Shown in pieces: positions 31,202 to 44,600 of a DNA stretch of 64,000 nt. Both the position numbers and the translations under genes were made by a program. Under the pieces are notes generated by a model. It saw only the letters and a program-made list of their open reading frames with translations, was not told the origin of the DNA and did not search any database. Source of the stretch: JALORV01 sp963766365. GTDB lineage: Bacteria > Pseudomonadota > Gammaproteobacteria > Burkholderiales > Burkholderiaceae_F. The first letter of the stretch is position 1. Each line of letters starts with the position of its first letter. The stretch lies in NCBI GenBank assembly GCA_963766365.1, contig CAVXZK010000012.1, forward strand, positions 62,001 through 126,000, written 5' to 3'.

Positions 31202-33104
31202 TTACTGCCGAGCGCTGGCGAGCCGGTCGAATTCCAGGCCGCTGGCGCCTTGCCCGCGCCCGGTCTGCTTGCGCCGCCCGATCCACGTGAACACCTTGCC
31301 ATCGAACCAGCGCGCGCGCTGGAAGCCGCGCATCACCACCACGCCGGCGCGCAGCACCTGCTCCTGGTGCAGGAAGTACGGCTCGCGCGGGCTGACGCCA
31401 TCGAGACCGACGCGCAGCACCGCGCCACGCGGCTCGACGCGGCTGTCGGGTATGGCGTCGGTGAGGCGTTGCATCGACGCGCGCTGCAGCCGGATCAATC
31501 GCGACGAGCCGGGCTCGCGCGTGGCGATGAACGGTGTCCAGTTCTCCGGCACCGTGTTGCCCAGCTGGTAACGGATGGTCGCATCGGTCTCTTCGGGCAA
31601 TACCTCGCCGGGCGGCACGCGCTGCTGAAAGTAGCTGGACATCGCCGTGGCGCGCTCGAAGCCGTCGATGCCGACACCTAGCGCGCCGGGAATGCGTTCT
31701 TCGATACCCCACACCATGTTGGTCATCTCGTCGCGCGCGAAGATGACCCGTTCGATGGGATCGCCCTCCTGCGACTTGGCGAGCGCTGGCGCGAGCAGCA
31801 GCCGCGGGTCAACGACGCCGGGCTCGGCGCGCGCGTTCAAGCTGAACATCGACCAGCGTTGCCAGTCCATGCCCTGATCCTGGCCCGCCGCCCGTACCAG
31901 CGTGCGAACACCAAAGACGTCGTTGACGATGAGTCCCTTGATCTCGGCCAGCGAGCCGACGGGCAGGTTGTAGGGCACGACGAACCAGTCATTGCCGTAC
32001 ACCAGCCCGAATTCCGCGAGCAGCAGCAGCGGCAGATCGGTGGTGCTCGCATTGATGCTTCCGAAATCGGTGCGCCGGTCTTCGAATTCCCACCAGCGTA
32101 CATTCGGCATGCCGTTGAACTCGATCTGCGTCGGCACGAACGCCACGGGTTTTCGTGCTTCGAAGTTGCCGCCCGGAAACGAACCCAGTGGCGAGTCCTC
32201 GAGATTCGCGCTCCGGTCCACCTCGAACGCGTACCAGTCGAGGCGCCCGTGGTGGTACTGCTCCGCGACCAGCGTGGTGCGCTGTTCCTCGGTCACGTCG
32301 GCAGGCGCGGATGAGGCGAATTGATACTCCAGGAAGGGCGGCGCCCAGGCATCCTCGGCGGGCGAGCCGGGCTGCGAATACAGGCGCAGGGACCAGGCGC
32401 GGAAATCGCGCGCCAGGTCTTTCACTGCCGGGCGGAAGGCGGGGTCTACGCGGCTGTCGACGAAGTCGTCGAAATCGCCGCTGGTGATTGCTTCCAGCAG
32501 CCGTCGACCATCGGGCACCCGACGCAGCGACGCGCTCAAGACCTGCCAGGCGGTGGGATCACTCTGCATGTGTGCGGCCTCGAGCCGTTCCGCGTCCGTC
32601 CCTTCGTCACGCACATCGCGGAAGCCATATTCGTCCACGAATATTCCTCGCAAGGATTCGCGGCCGGCGGCGCCCAACTGGCGCAGCCAATGCCGGCCCA
32701 TCTGTGCGCGTAGCGCCAGGTATTCATCGGCGGCCGGCAGTGTCGTCTGCCAGATGGACTCGCGCTCGACCTGCACTTCGAGTGGCGTGCTACTGGTCGT
32801 AGGGCACTGCCGGCTGAAAGTCCCCGGAGCCGCCATCGCGCGCCGTCACGGCGAAACGGTCGAGCCGCGCGGCATCGATCTGCACGCGCACCTTGGCGGC
32901 GGACCCGCCGTCGGAGCCCTTGAACTCGCCCAGCTGCCACTGCCGCGTGAGCATCCAGAGCGGATCGCGAACCTCGGCGCGCGGACTGCGGGAGAACTCC
33001 GCCTGCCGCGCGCGTCCTTCCAGACGATTCCAGAGCGTGATCGCGGGACGGAAGGCGGTGCTCAGGAGCGCCTGCTTCAGCGCCGGGTCGATGACTTGTG
33101 GCAT
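31202..33104 (-). CDS. Large protein of unknown function, last gene of the seven-gene operon (frameshifted)
   Basis: The frame starts at ATG 33104 (MPQVIDPALKQALLSTAFRP) and runs to about 32795, where the reading moves by one base from FQPAVPYD to SSTPLEVQVERESIWQTT and continues to the stop at 31202. The joined product is about 634 residues. A conserved-looking block is RDPLWMLTRQWQLGEFKG near residue 50. No signal peptide, membrane helix or catalytic motif is evident. The start is 3 bases after the preceding gene's stop, so the genes are cotranscribed. I have an unchecked impression of similar proteins in actinobacteria and myxobacteria beside relatives of the two genes upstream; no function is known to me. 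Confidence 0.7.
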
Positions 33105-33107
33105 GAC

Positions 33108-36100
33108 TCAAGGTCCTTCGTTGACGACCATGGACGTGGGTTGCGCGGCCAGGTTGGTGGAGATCGTGCCGAACGGGAAGCTCGTGAAGGTGCTGAGCAC
33201 GGCCGGCAGCAACTGCGCATATGGCGTGGTTCGCAGGAAGTCCGGCTCGACGGCGCGGCGTTTCGCGCGATCGAAGGTATCGATCAGCGTGTCCACCAGG
33301 TCATTCCATTCCCAGCGTCCCTTGATCGTGGGACTTACCGCCAGGAGCACGCATTGCGGCGGCTCCGTGTTCGGTTGGTCGTAGTGAGCCGCGATGCCGG
33401 TGGTCTCGAAGCGGTTCGGGATCACTTCGCTCCATTCGTCGACGAGCAGACCCGTCTGCTCGCCTTCCGCGTCGTGCCCTTCGGGCAGCTCCCGGACGAT
33501 GGAAACAAAGTCGCCGCGCGGCACGAAGACGTTCGGCTCATCGAGTAGTTCGATAGGCACTTCCGGAAACTCCACCGCGATCCAGTGCGCCTTCGCGTCG
33601 AAGGGGAGCTGCAGCGGTTGCAGAGGCGCCGGTTCACGATCGAACATCGAGCCATAAGTGTGCAGCTGGTCGAGCAGGCGCGACGGCGCACGCACCGCGG
33701 CGACACCCTGCAACCATTCATCCACCGCCAGGCTCCGCCAGTCGGAGATCGCCGAGCTCGTGGCCTCGGCCGCCAGTCGCGCCTGCGTGAAACGCAGCAG
33801 TCCCGTATCGGGCTGGGCACCGCTCGCAAACGCGCGCGCTGCCGCGAGCTCGGCGCCGTTCCTGAATTTGAAAGTGGGAATCAGGCGGAATGGCGCACCC
33901 AGCAGGAGCCCGGCGGCACTCTGGAAGATCGCGGCCTTGTCCTCCGCGGTCAGCCGGTTGCGTTCTTCGTCGGTCAGTTCGCTGAATGCGCTGAGCGCCG
34001 CCGCCTGTTCGCGTCGCGCCACTCCCTGGTCGTGGACCTGGAATCCCTGCCGAATAAGCGACTGCCGGGCGCGCAGAAGCGCGAGCGCGGACTCGGCGGA
34101 ATCGGATGCGGCCTCGGGCGGAAGCGGCTGCTTTGGAAACGCATCGGGCACGCCGAAATCCGCGACGCCGATGAGCGCGTCGATCAATGCGGCGTAGTCC
34201 ACGCCCTCGAGATCCGGTACTTCGACAGGGTCATCGTTCAGTGCGCCATCCGGAATTCCTCGAGCAAGGTTTGCAGCGGCGCCAGCCTAGCTTCGAGCGT
34301 GTCGCCGATTTCATCGAGAGTGTCCTTCATCTGCTGCAGGTTCCAGCCCGGCAGGTTGCCGGCCAATGCCGGGTCGGTGTTCTGCTCCGATGGCAACTGG
34401 TAGTCGCCGGCACCGAGCGGTCGGCAGGTGGTGACGATGCGGCGCAGCGTCGTCAGCAGCGGCAGCATCTCGAACCAGGTGCGGACCTCGGGCGCGAATC
34501 CATCGCGATTCATGAACAGGATGGTCGTGCGACCCGTCGTGTCGAATCCGGGGTCGATCGCTTTGCGCGCCACGCGGTAGGCCCGGTCGATACGCACTTC
34601 GAGCTCCGTCACGTCGTTGACCTGGCGCTTTCCCTCCATGGCGCCGGCTTCGTCGTTGACCAGATAGATGAGATCGATCGGCTGCAAGCCGGAGCGCGGA
34701 CAACGCAATCGGCCGCGTGTCGCCGTCGCGGTCGTAGGTCACGTTGAACTGCACGGAGTCCGGTGGGCCGATGCGATCCGCGAGCCACTGATTCAATCCC
34801 GGCACCGCGAGCGAACGCGGTGACTCGGGCGAGCCCCAGGGGCTGGCGACAGTGCCGGTCTGAAGGTGGATCGCGATCCGGTGGTTCACGACGGCGCCAC
34901 CGCGCGGTGTGTTGATGACCTCCGTCTCCGGCGGCGCGTGCCCTTCCGACATCGCCTTTAGCGTGGCGCCGGCACGCTCGTAGTTTCCCTGCGTGACCTG
35001 GAAGACGCCCTCGGCCAGCGTGAGATCGGAGATCGCGTCGAGCGTCACCGGCGAGATTCTCGACTTCCTTCACGATGGCGAAACCGGCGCGCGCTCGCCG
35101 GATCGGCGGGAAGTCCTTCGACGCCGTACGGATAGGCGAGCGGCGGCTGTGTCAGGAAGACCGCCTCGAGCAGCGCGTAGCCGTCGACGACCTGGTACGC
35201 CTCTTTGAACTCGATCGATTCATCCGCCGCATCCGGCGTGATCTTGTCGGCGACCAGCGGGTATTTCTTGCGGAAGGCCAGGATGAACTGCGCCAGCGCC
35301 ACGCCGCGCTATGATGTAGCGATCGTGCAGCGCGCGTTCGAATTGAAACCCGAGGAGGGCACCGAACTCCTGCCCATTGCGCACGCCTTCGAGGAAGGAC
35401 ATCGCGGTGCGCACGCGCTCCGACGTGAGGTTGACGGCAAAGTGATCGGCATTCTGCTGGTCGGCATGCGTGAGGTACGCGTTACGAGGACGGCGGCCGT
35501 CACCGCGTGATTGATCGAAGGACCGTGAATAAACCGCCGTTGTTCGGCTGCTCGACCACGGCCACGCCGTCTTCGCGCAGGTCCGGCGGGAATCTGCTCC
35601 TGTGACACCACCGCCGCCGCGGGTGCTGCAGGCCGGTCAGGTTTTCGAGCCAGCCGTACGCGCCCAGATGCACGCCCCGTTGCCACGCCCCCGTCGCGGA
35701 CTGACGCGCAGGCCGTTGAGCACGTGCCAGGCGGCGCGAGAATAGTGCCGTCTGCCAGGCGTCGAGCCGGTACGAGCACAGGTCGATGTGCTCGGCGGTC
35801 AGCCGTTCGAGGTCCGCGGTGGCTAGATCCTCGAGCGACCCGATCGATTCGCGCACTTCTCGCAACAATTCCGCCGCGGGACGCGCCAATCCGGCGGGAG
35901 TCGCGAGGAAGTCGCCGATCGCGAGGTTCGCGTTACCGATCTGCGGCAGGACGCGGTTGACGCGCGCCTCCATGAACTCCCAACGCGTCACCGTCCGACC
36001 GGCTTCGACGTTCGTGAAGTCCTGCTCGCGCCGTACGGTGGCGTCGACCAAGCGAGCTCCTTGTACAGGTTCATCGTCGCGTCATGACTGGCGAGCAGCA

Positions 36101-38427
36101 GGACCGGTGCAGCAGCCGATAGAGCAAGCGCGCCGGCACCGGCAGTGCGGTGCCATCGGCCTTTACGAAGGTCTGCTGCTTCAATGTGTCGAGCGTACTG
36201 CCGTTGATCCAGCCGATGTAGTTCCGGTTTTCCGCCTCGTCGGTCTCGCCGCCGACGGCGACCGAATATCGGGCGGGCGACTCCGCGTCCTCCGCCAGCT
36301 TCTCGTCATCGGCCGTCGCGACGTCGTCGATTAGCGGCCCGTTGAGTCGTCGAGCTCGTGCCCGAGAACAGCAGGCCGAACAACTTTGGCAGGCGCGGAA
36401 ACTGGAAGCCGAGCTCGTTCGTGAGCTGGATGCCGCGCGACGAGATGTCCTGGAAATAACGAACCATCGGATTGTTGCCGCCGAAATTCCCGCCGATCAT
36501 CAGGTGCGCGAGATTCCACAGGAATGTCTGGTACGTACCGACGCGCCGCTGGTAGTCGACGGAGGTCGGCTGCAGCCCGAGGATGTTGAGCAGGTGCGTA
36601 AACGAGTCGCCCGGTGAATCGACCTGCAACACCTGGCTCGTGAGCGATTGCCACTGGGCCTGTATCTTCGTCAGCACCTCGTGGACGCGACGCAGGAACG
36701 CCGTCTCGTCGCCATCGATCTTCTCGTTGGCCTGCCAGCGATTGAAGGCACTCGTGACGAGCAGGCCGTAGGGCTGTTTGCCGACGCGGATCGCGGGCAG
36801 GCTGCCGCGCGCGCACCACGTCGGACGTGAAGAAGCGGCGCACGCGATCGTTGTCGGCCGCATCGGTCTCAAGCAACTCTTCGAGAAAATAGCCGATGGT
36901 CGCCGGCCACAGCGCGCGGTTCATGAGCTTCGCCAGGGCGACGTCGCGCTGACCCGCGTTCGCGAGGATGGCGAGCCGCTCGTAGTCGACATCCCAGGCC
37001 TCGGCGAGCCGCTGCGCGTCGGTTTTCTCGAGATCTTCCGCGGCCGGCGGTTCGGGCGTGGCGGTTTCCAACGCAAAGCTGCCATCACCTTCGGCGTCAT
37101 CCGTCGAGAAGCCGGCCTTCACATCCGCGGTGTGATTGGTCGGCGTGCCCTGCGCGATGAATCCCATGCCGGCGGGCGAGAAGTGGTGGTTGTCGATCAG
37201 CTCTTCGAGCAGACCTTTGTGATCCGACGGTTCGCCGGACAGGCGCATGCCGAGCACCATCAACCGATCGAAGCCCGCGCTCGCGAATGGCTCGGGAAGG
37301 GGCACGCGCATCGCCATCCCCACCGCGATCGCGGCCTCGAAGTCCCAGATCCAGGCGAAGTCTCCGCCGACGACGAGGTCACCGGCGTTCTGCGCGAGCT
37401 CTGTTTCGAGCTTCTGCGGATTGGGTCCGAGGATGAGTGTGCTGGGGACGGCGTTCGGGAACGGGAACTCGCTCCGGGTCTCGCCGGTGACGGCGATCAT
37501 GACGAACCGATCGGGCATGACGCCCGTGCGCGGCGCGCGGCTCCAGCTCTCGGGCTTCAGCGCTTCGAGGTCGAAACCCAAATAAGTGAGCACGGCGGTG
37601 TCCACGTGCTGCGCAATCTCCTGCCTTCGCTCGTCGGTGAGATCGCCCGCTAACAGGGTCGTCACCGGATCGCGAATGGCCTCGACATACGGATGAGCGT
37701 CGGTGAGCATTGCGAGGATCGCGGCGCGCTTCGCGGCCGAAGTAGTTTGCGGATCTTTCAGGATGCCCAGGATTCGAGCGCGGACGAGGAATGGCGTGTC
37801 CGGATTCTCCGGCCTGGCCTCGGCGCGCCGCCGGATCTCGGAAGCGATCCACGCGGCACGCGTGCCGCCGTAGGCAGTGGCGAAGGCTCGCCACGCGCCT
37901 TGCTCGATGCGCTCGCGCTCCTGCGCGTCCGGCACGGAAGCGGCCACCCGTCGCGCGGACCAATAGTCCACGCCGGTGTCGGCCTCATCCCGCGTGAGCT
38001 CCTTCTCGTGCGTGTGCACGGCGATGTCGTCGGGATAGACACGAAGCCACAGCTCGCGCCCGCCATTCGCGCCCGTCATGAATCGCGTCTCGATGCGCAG
38101 CGGGAACAGCACGCAGGGCAGCGCATCGTCCAGTCGCGCGATCAGCTGCTGGGGTGACTGCTCGAGGACCAATCCGCCGACCAGCGTCCCCAGTCGATCG
38201 TTCAGCGATGCTAGGCCGGCACGGTCTCGCGCCACCGACTCGTTCAGTAGTTTGAGGTCGCGCTCCAGTGCCGCGACCTGCTCCGCAAAGCGGGGGCCCT
38301 GGCGCCGCAGCGCCGCGAGCTGGAGCTCGCGCGTTCGCACGCGATTCTGCTGCGCGAACACGGCGTCGTCCGCCGCGCGGACCGCCTCACGAGCCTTTCT
38401 GATCTCTTCGATGATGGACGCGCTCAT
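33108..38427 (-). CDS. Giant protein (~1770 residues) of unknown function, multiply frameshifted
   Basis: ATG 38427 overlaps the stop of the upstream gene (ATGA). Residues 1-90 are a coiled coil (MSASIIEEIRKAREAVRAAD). Next come LPCVLFPLRIETRF and ELWLRVYPDDIAVHTHEKEL, then an uninterrupted frame to about 36810. From there the family-like reading hops between frames near 36810, 36350 (two shifts), 36070, 35600, 35310, 35060, 34705 and 34240. Blocks recognised in turn include GKQPYGLLVTSAFNRW, GPLIDDVATADDEKL, NYIGWINGSTLDTL, LGAYGWLENL, QPIDLIYLVNDEAGAMEGKR and, in the last open segment, MDYAALIDALIGVADFGVP. Few true stops interrupt each block, so indel errors are a reasonable explanation. 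No transmembrane helix or enzyme motif is recognised. Confidence 0.65.
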
Positions 38428-41400
38428 GGCAGCATGTCCGCGGCGTGGAAGGCGACCATGACCGGCACTTGATAGAGGATATAGGCCATGTCCGCGCCAT
38501 TGCGCCCCCATCGGAACTGACTGTCGGGCTGCGTAGTGATCAATGAATCATTCGGCACGTGGATGCCGAAGTCGACACTGCCCAGGGTTTCGAATTGAGC
38601 GAGATGTTCCCAGGCGAACTCGTTCCAGTTGGCGGGAGTCGCGGGCGACTCATCGCTGAAATCGTCCAGTCCGAAGCGCGGCTCTCCGGGACGCTCCTGG
38701 ATCACGAAGAACCAGCCCGGATCGTCGATGGCGGGATCCGCATTGCCCTTCACCTTGCTCGAAGTCAGATCGAAGCCGAGGAAGCGCACATCCGGATCGA
38801 TCTCCGCCTTGAAGATCGGTGTCTTGATGAACTGCGCCGGATTGCTGTCGTCCAGCACGCGCAACTTGCGATCCTGCTCTACCGTGATCCATTTCGCCTG
38901 CTGCGCGTAAACCACCGCGGTGGGGTACTTCTTGAGCAGGTCGCCGCGTACCACCAGCACGAGCCGCGATTCGCCGGGTTCGGCACCCGTGGGCAGAGGG
39001 CGATTGGCGTGCGTCGGATCGCCGAGCGGTGTCTGCCGCTCCCAGGTATGCAGCTTCGAGATGTCGAGCAGATCCTCTTCGATTTTCGCCGGCGGTTTCG
39101 CGGCATCGCGCTCGATCGCGTCGCCGACATCCCAGAACTGACGAAAGTAGCTGCCGCGCTGATCGGTCGGGAACTGCCGCCACGAGCAGCTCGCGACCCA
39201 TCTCGTCGTTCAATCCGACCATGTACGCCTCGATGAAACGCTGATTGGTTTCCAGCAGCGAGATCGTGTTGTTGGGAATCAGCTCGAGGTTCGGCGCCAG
39301 GAATTCTGCCGAGATGTCGCGCAGCGCGCGATACATCGGCTCGGCGAACACGGGATGCGCCATCACCGTCACCAGCGTCGGCTGCGGCCGCAGATATCCG
39401 TCCTTGATGCTCGCGGGGATCTTGAGCAGGAACTGCGCGCGCCGCGTGACGCTGACGGCCGGGTTGATGGCTTGTTTCAGCTTCGAGACGGCGTTTTCCA
39501 TTTGCAACGGCGGCGGAATGGGTCGTGGAGGAGGGGGCGACTGGTACACGTTGAACGCATCCTTGAGCGCGACGCGGAAGTTGGTCGCTTCGGCGCTGTC
39601 GCCGCTGCCGGCGGGGACAGCGGGCATGTCTGAGCCGAATTCGGCAAGCGCGAAGTTCGCGCGCGGCGCGATCCTGTCGACGGCCGCTGGCGTGAAGGAT
39701 TTTTCCTGGAAAGCATCGCGCAGCGTTTCCGTTTCCTGCACGCGCCGTCTCAATCGCCGGACGACTTCGAAGACACCGGCCAACGCGATTGCCAGTGCGA
39801 TTCCGATCGCCGGCAGGACAATAGCGAGGGCGAGAGCAACGACGACCAGCACGATGAGAATCGTCAGCGCTCCGCCGCGCAGCAGGCGGATCAGCCATTC
39901 CGGCAGCGGCGGTGGTTCGATCGAGCCCGCCGCGTCGTCGAGCGCGATCTGGCCCGTCGGATCGGGCGGCGCGGGGGCCGCGGTCAGCGTGCCCTCGTTC
40001 AGCCGCGCGAGTACCTGCTGCGGTCTTGGTACGTCGGCCGGCACCACCTTCTTCATGATCGCGCCGCGTGGCCGCGCAATCTTGCGAAAGCCGGGATCGA
40101 CGGCCGCGCGCGGCAGGCGGCTGCCCGCGAGCTGCTTCGCAATCGTGGTCGGGCTGCCGAGAATCTTGGCCTGCACGGCCTGCGTGAACGTCATCAGCTG
40201 ATCCGTCGGCTGCGGCAGCACGTGTTTGCGGAAGCTCATGAACGAGCTCATCCATGCGAGCTGGAGCTGGCGGATCTTCTGGTTCGTCTGCGCCAGTTCA
40301 CCCAGTTGTGCCCAGGCCTGCTGCATGAACTTTTCCTGCTCTTCCTGGATGACCTGCGTGCCGGCGCCAGCGGGTACGCGCAGGCGCGGATCGCGATTGA
40401 GCTCGTTCACCCAGCCGGCGCCTTCTCGAACATCGAGGCGCTCGGCCATCGCGTACCACCTGCCATAGAGCGGCGGGCTGACGATGGGATCGGGATGAGG
40501 ATCATCGGAGGGCTGCTGCAGATCGAACTGCAGGTTGACCTTCTGTTCGAGCTGGTTCAGGAATCGCCCGGCCGAACCGGCGGGCGGATTTTCGAACACT
40601 GTCCCGGGCGGCGGCCATTGTGCCGGTGCCGGCTCCATCTCCGTGCTCTTCAATGCGCCCTCGAGTCCCATCACGCGCAGCGAGCCGGACATGCCCTCGA
40701 CCTCGTAACCGGGGTGCCGTATGTCCATCGAGCGCACGCCGACCCGTTTGTCGGCGCGCCGCGGCTCGAGCAGGTCGACGAGGAATTCGAAGTCGCCTTT
40801 CTCGCCCGTACGGAAGAACCAGCGGTAGTAGATAGGGTGGATGCGCTGCCCGTCATCCCACGAGGAGCGTTGGCCGCTGGTGCCCGGCGGAATGTCGAGC
40901 CCGAGACCCGCCAGCCGTCCGGCTTCGAACGCCGGGATCACGAAGGCGTGGTACGCCGTGCTTTTCTTGAGCTTGCGCGCGCACAGCAGGCGCGACGACG
41001 CGATATCGGCGTTGGCCGCAAGCGTCTGCTGCAGGTTCTGCTCGACGGCGGCCACTTCCGGGGCGGTCGTGGTCTGCAACGAGTTGCCGATGATGTTCTG
41101 GCTGACGTGCGCGTGCGCCCACGCCCAGGTTTGATCCGGACGCCCGAATATCGATTCGGGATCGAGACCTTCCGCGAGCTCGAAGGCGGGCAGCGGGCCG
41201 CTGCGTTTGGGTTCGAGGAATTCGCCCTCCTCGAGCACGACCAGGAAGATCCAGGGGCGCAGGCGGCTCTGCTCGAGCGCGTTCGCCGCGGTCGCCGGCG
41301 TGAAGCGCCACGGAAAATCTTCTTCGTAGAACTCGATGTACGGCAGGTAGTTTGCTTCGAAGTCGGTGACCCAATTACGCGGTTCCGTCTTCACGATCGC

Positions 41401-41604
41401 GCGCGGGTTGATGCCGATGACGTCGCCGGGTCCGAGAACCTCGATGTCCTTGTCGATCGGCTCGGCGTTGATGGTGAAGCCCACCGAGACGGTCGCACGC
41501 TCGGCGGCGGCGCTGCCCGATCCGAGATCGTCGGGCACGGTGATCTCGGCGCCGAGTCCGCGGCGCGTCCAGGGGAGAAAGGTGTAGTTGCGAAGCGTGT
41601 CCAT
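38424..41604 (-). CDS. Large protein (~1060 residues) with central membrane hairpin, unknown function (one frameshift)
   Basis: ATG 41604 opens MDTLRNYTFLPWTRRGLGAE, followed by a beta-rich N-terminal half (GPGDVIGINPRAIV, ANYLPYIEFYEEDFPWRFTP). Near residues 580-625 two strongly hydrophobic stretches (LTILIVLVVVALALAIVLP and IGIALAIALAGVFEVV) end in a basic cluster, suggesting a membrane-inserting hairpin. At about 39180 one extra base shifts the frame; the sequence resumes as FGIHVPNDSLITTQPDSQFR and YILYQVPVMVAFHAADMLP to the stop at 38424. It lies 28 bases after the DUF6603-like gene and its stop overlaps the next start. No signal peptide is seen. The hairpin makes a pore, injection or membrane-docking role possible, but that is inference. 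Confidence 0.68.
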
Positions 41605-41632
41605 GGATGGTCTCCTCAGCCTTGCCCCTGTC

Positions 41633-44600
41633 TCAGACTCTCATCTCGAAGGTCGGCACGACCTGCAGCGCGCCGCGCAATGCGGGGTTGGCCGCGATCA
41701 GCGTGGCCATGCGCTGTTGCGCGGCGCGTTCGCTGCCGAGCACGCCGCCGGTCTCGAACAGCTCCAGACTATCTATATTGACGATTGCAAACGGTTCCTG
41801 GCGCGTGCCGACGTTCTCTGGAGCGCGTGCGGATTTGCGACGCCTGGCGAACGAGAGCTCGGAGTTTGCGATGACGCCTCTGAGGGCCCAGGCTTTGAAC
41901 GCGTGCACGTCGAGATCGAACAGGCCGGGTGAGGGTGACTCGCCGAGCCGCTGCTCGCGCGCCGAGTCGATGTACTTGGTCTCGTACTTCACTTCTCGCG
42001 CGGCGGCGTAGCCGGTGCGCATGCGCTCGCCGTCGCCCACGCGGATGCCGCTCGCGAAGGACTTGAACGAGGGGCTGCCGAGCTTGTCGGCATCGGACAG
42101 ATCGAAGAACTGCGCCGGCGCGAACGACTCCTCCGCCACGGGCGGAGTGCCTTGGGCATCGCCGTTCACCGTCACCGCATCGATCGAGAAGAGGTGTGCA
42201 TCGGCGGGGCGCTGCGCCCCGATCCGTTCGATCGCGATATCGAGCGGCACCACCTTCTGGCTGATGGCGACGATGCCGACCGGGTGCACGCGCACCGGTT
42301 CCGCGGCACCGACGGGCAGCTCCCGCAAGCTCTCGAGCCGATGGCGCTGCGGGGGCTTCTGCTCCACCCAGTTGTCGCGCGCGGAGAGGGCCTGCTTCAC
42401 CAGCGGCAGCACCACCAAGTCCGGCAGCGTCGTGTTGCGCGTCTCACCGAAGGTCTTGTTGAAGCGGATCTTGACGGTCAGGAACCAGCACAGCTTCAGC
42501 CGCGCATCGCCCTTGGCCTTCCACGGCGTCGGTCCCTCGAGCGTGAGCGAGAGGTTGATGCTCGCGATGCTCGAGCTGCCCACCCGCAGCGCCAGCATCG
42601 CGGTGACTTCGGCGATGAAGTAGAACGGGTTGAACTGGAACAGCACATCGAAGGACAGGAAGCCGTAGGCGTTGAACTTCCACGCCGCCGCATAGAGCTC
42701 CAGGCGTGCACCGAACTGCGCGGTGTTGGAGGTGAGCGCGAAGTAGGTCTCGAGCGTGAGGCGCGGGTTCTCCCCGCTCACGAGTGCCAGTGTCAGCCGC
42801 CGCAAGGTCGGCAGGTTCATCGGCGGCGGTTGATAGGCGGGGTGGAAGCCTCCGACGGTGGTGAGGAAGTTGGCGTTCTGCCCCCAGTACAGGCGCATCG
42901 CCATGTCGCCGGTCAGTGCAAAGGACAGCAGCTTCGAGTCAAACAGCGACGCATCGAAGGAGAAGCGCTCCTGCTCGAAGTCGATCACGCCGAGGAAGTT
43001 CACCTGCAGGCGCAGGATCGCGGTGCGCTCATCGGGCAGGATGCCGCGGATCACCCCGAGGATCATCAATCGCACAGGCTCGGGCACTTCTAGCAACAGC
43101 CCAATATCGGCGGTCAACAAGGTCGGTGTGCCCCAGCCTATCTTCGCCATCGGACCGAAGATGAAGCGGCCGCGTGCCGCCGGGAACACCTGGCGCAGAT
43201 CGCTGAGGATCCGATCGGCGTTGGCGACGATGTCGACGGGGAAGAGCAGGTTCGAGAGCGTCGAGTCGCGCAGTCCGCTCACCAGCCGATCGACGTTCGC
43301 CGTGCGGTGCAGGCCTAACAACCCGCCGACCCCGTTCAGCGTGAACCCAAATCCCAACTGGATCGGCGTGAACTCCGCGCTGATGACGATGATGAGCGAG
43401 AAGCCGCTCTCACCGTTCGGAAGCTCGGTCTCCAGCACCCCGAAAGCCTTCAACGTGAACTGATCCTGGAACTGCAGCTCCAGCATCCCCGAGTAGCGCG
43501 AGAACTCCGGCTCGAACCGCAGGAACCCACCGCCTTTGAAGCCGCCTCCATCTACCGTCAGCCCAAGTCCCGAGGGAGGCTTGAAGCTGAAACCGAGATC
43601 GACCGGCAAACCTCCGCTCTCGGTGTCTGGAAAAGTCAGAACCGCTTTGAAACCGATGCGCTCGATGTCCACTCTGAGCGGACCGAGACGGGCGCGCAGC
43701 TCCGCGGATACCTCGAGCGGCACACCCTCCTGCGCGGCATCCGACACCAGGAAGATCTGCCGCAGCTCCAGCGGGCCGAGCGAGACGTGCTGGGGAATGC
43801 GGATCTCCAGCGCGCCGAGCTGCCCTCGAACGTCAGGCCATCCTGCAGGCTCCAGGAGCTGCGTACGTCGAATGTGCCCTGCAACTTCGAGCTCTGCGTC
43901 AGGTCGGTGACGAAACCGTCGCCGCCCGCCGAGTCGAGCACAGCCTTGGCGCCAGTCACTGCCATTTGAACGACGAGATCGGCGCTCGAGGTGCCGGCCG
44001 GATCGGCAACCGCCTTCAATCCGAACGTGAAGCTCAGAGATGCGGCCTCGAGCCGGCTCGTCGCGGTCTGCGACAGCAGCACGAACGGCTTACCGGGCTC
44101 GGGAGATGCGCCGACGATCTTGATGAGCAGTTCGCCCTGCAGCGGCGGACTGGGCGGAATCAGCGTGACTCGCCCGGGCGGCACGATCGATGCCTCGAGC
44201 CCCGACTCGAACCGGCCTCGCACCGTCAGCTGCAGGTTCCAGCCCGGCACGCCGAGCGGCATGGTCAGGTCGAGGCCGTCGAGCAGATCGAGCAGGTGAA
44301 CTACCTTCAATCCGGGTGGACTGGTGCTCGCGTCGTGCTCGACCTCGAAGATGCGCGTCACCACCGAGAGTGGTGTGGTCGCCGTGGCGGCGCGCAGCTC
44401 GGCGGCCAGTCCGGTGGAGCTCAGGTATCGCGCGATCTGTTCCAGCAATGCTTCGCCGTCGAATGCGGGATCGCCCCACGCGAACCGGGATCGGAGCTGT
44501 TCGACGGGCGAACGCAGGGCGTCGATGATGCGCGCGAGATGCAGGCGCTTGGAGACGAACGCGGGCCTGGTGTCATCCGCGGGATCACCCGGCTCCGCCG

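Noticed and set aside
42152..43093. A 313-codon plus-strand open frame duplicated at 47329-48270
   Set aside because: The duplication only mirrors the 1739-bp repeat; the frame is antisense to the DUF6603-like genes.
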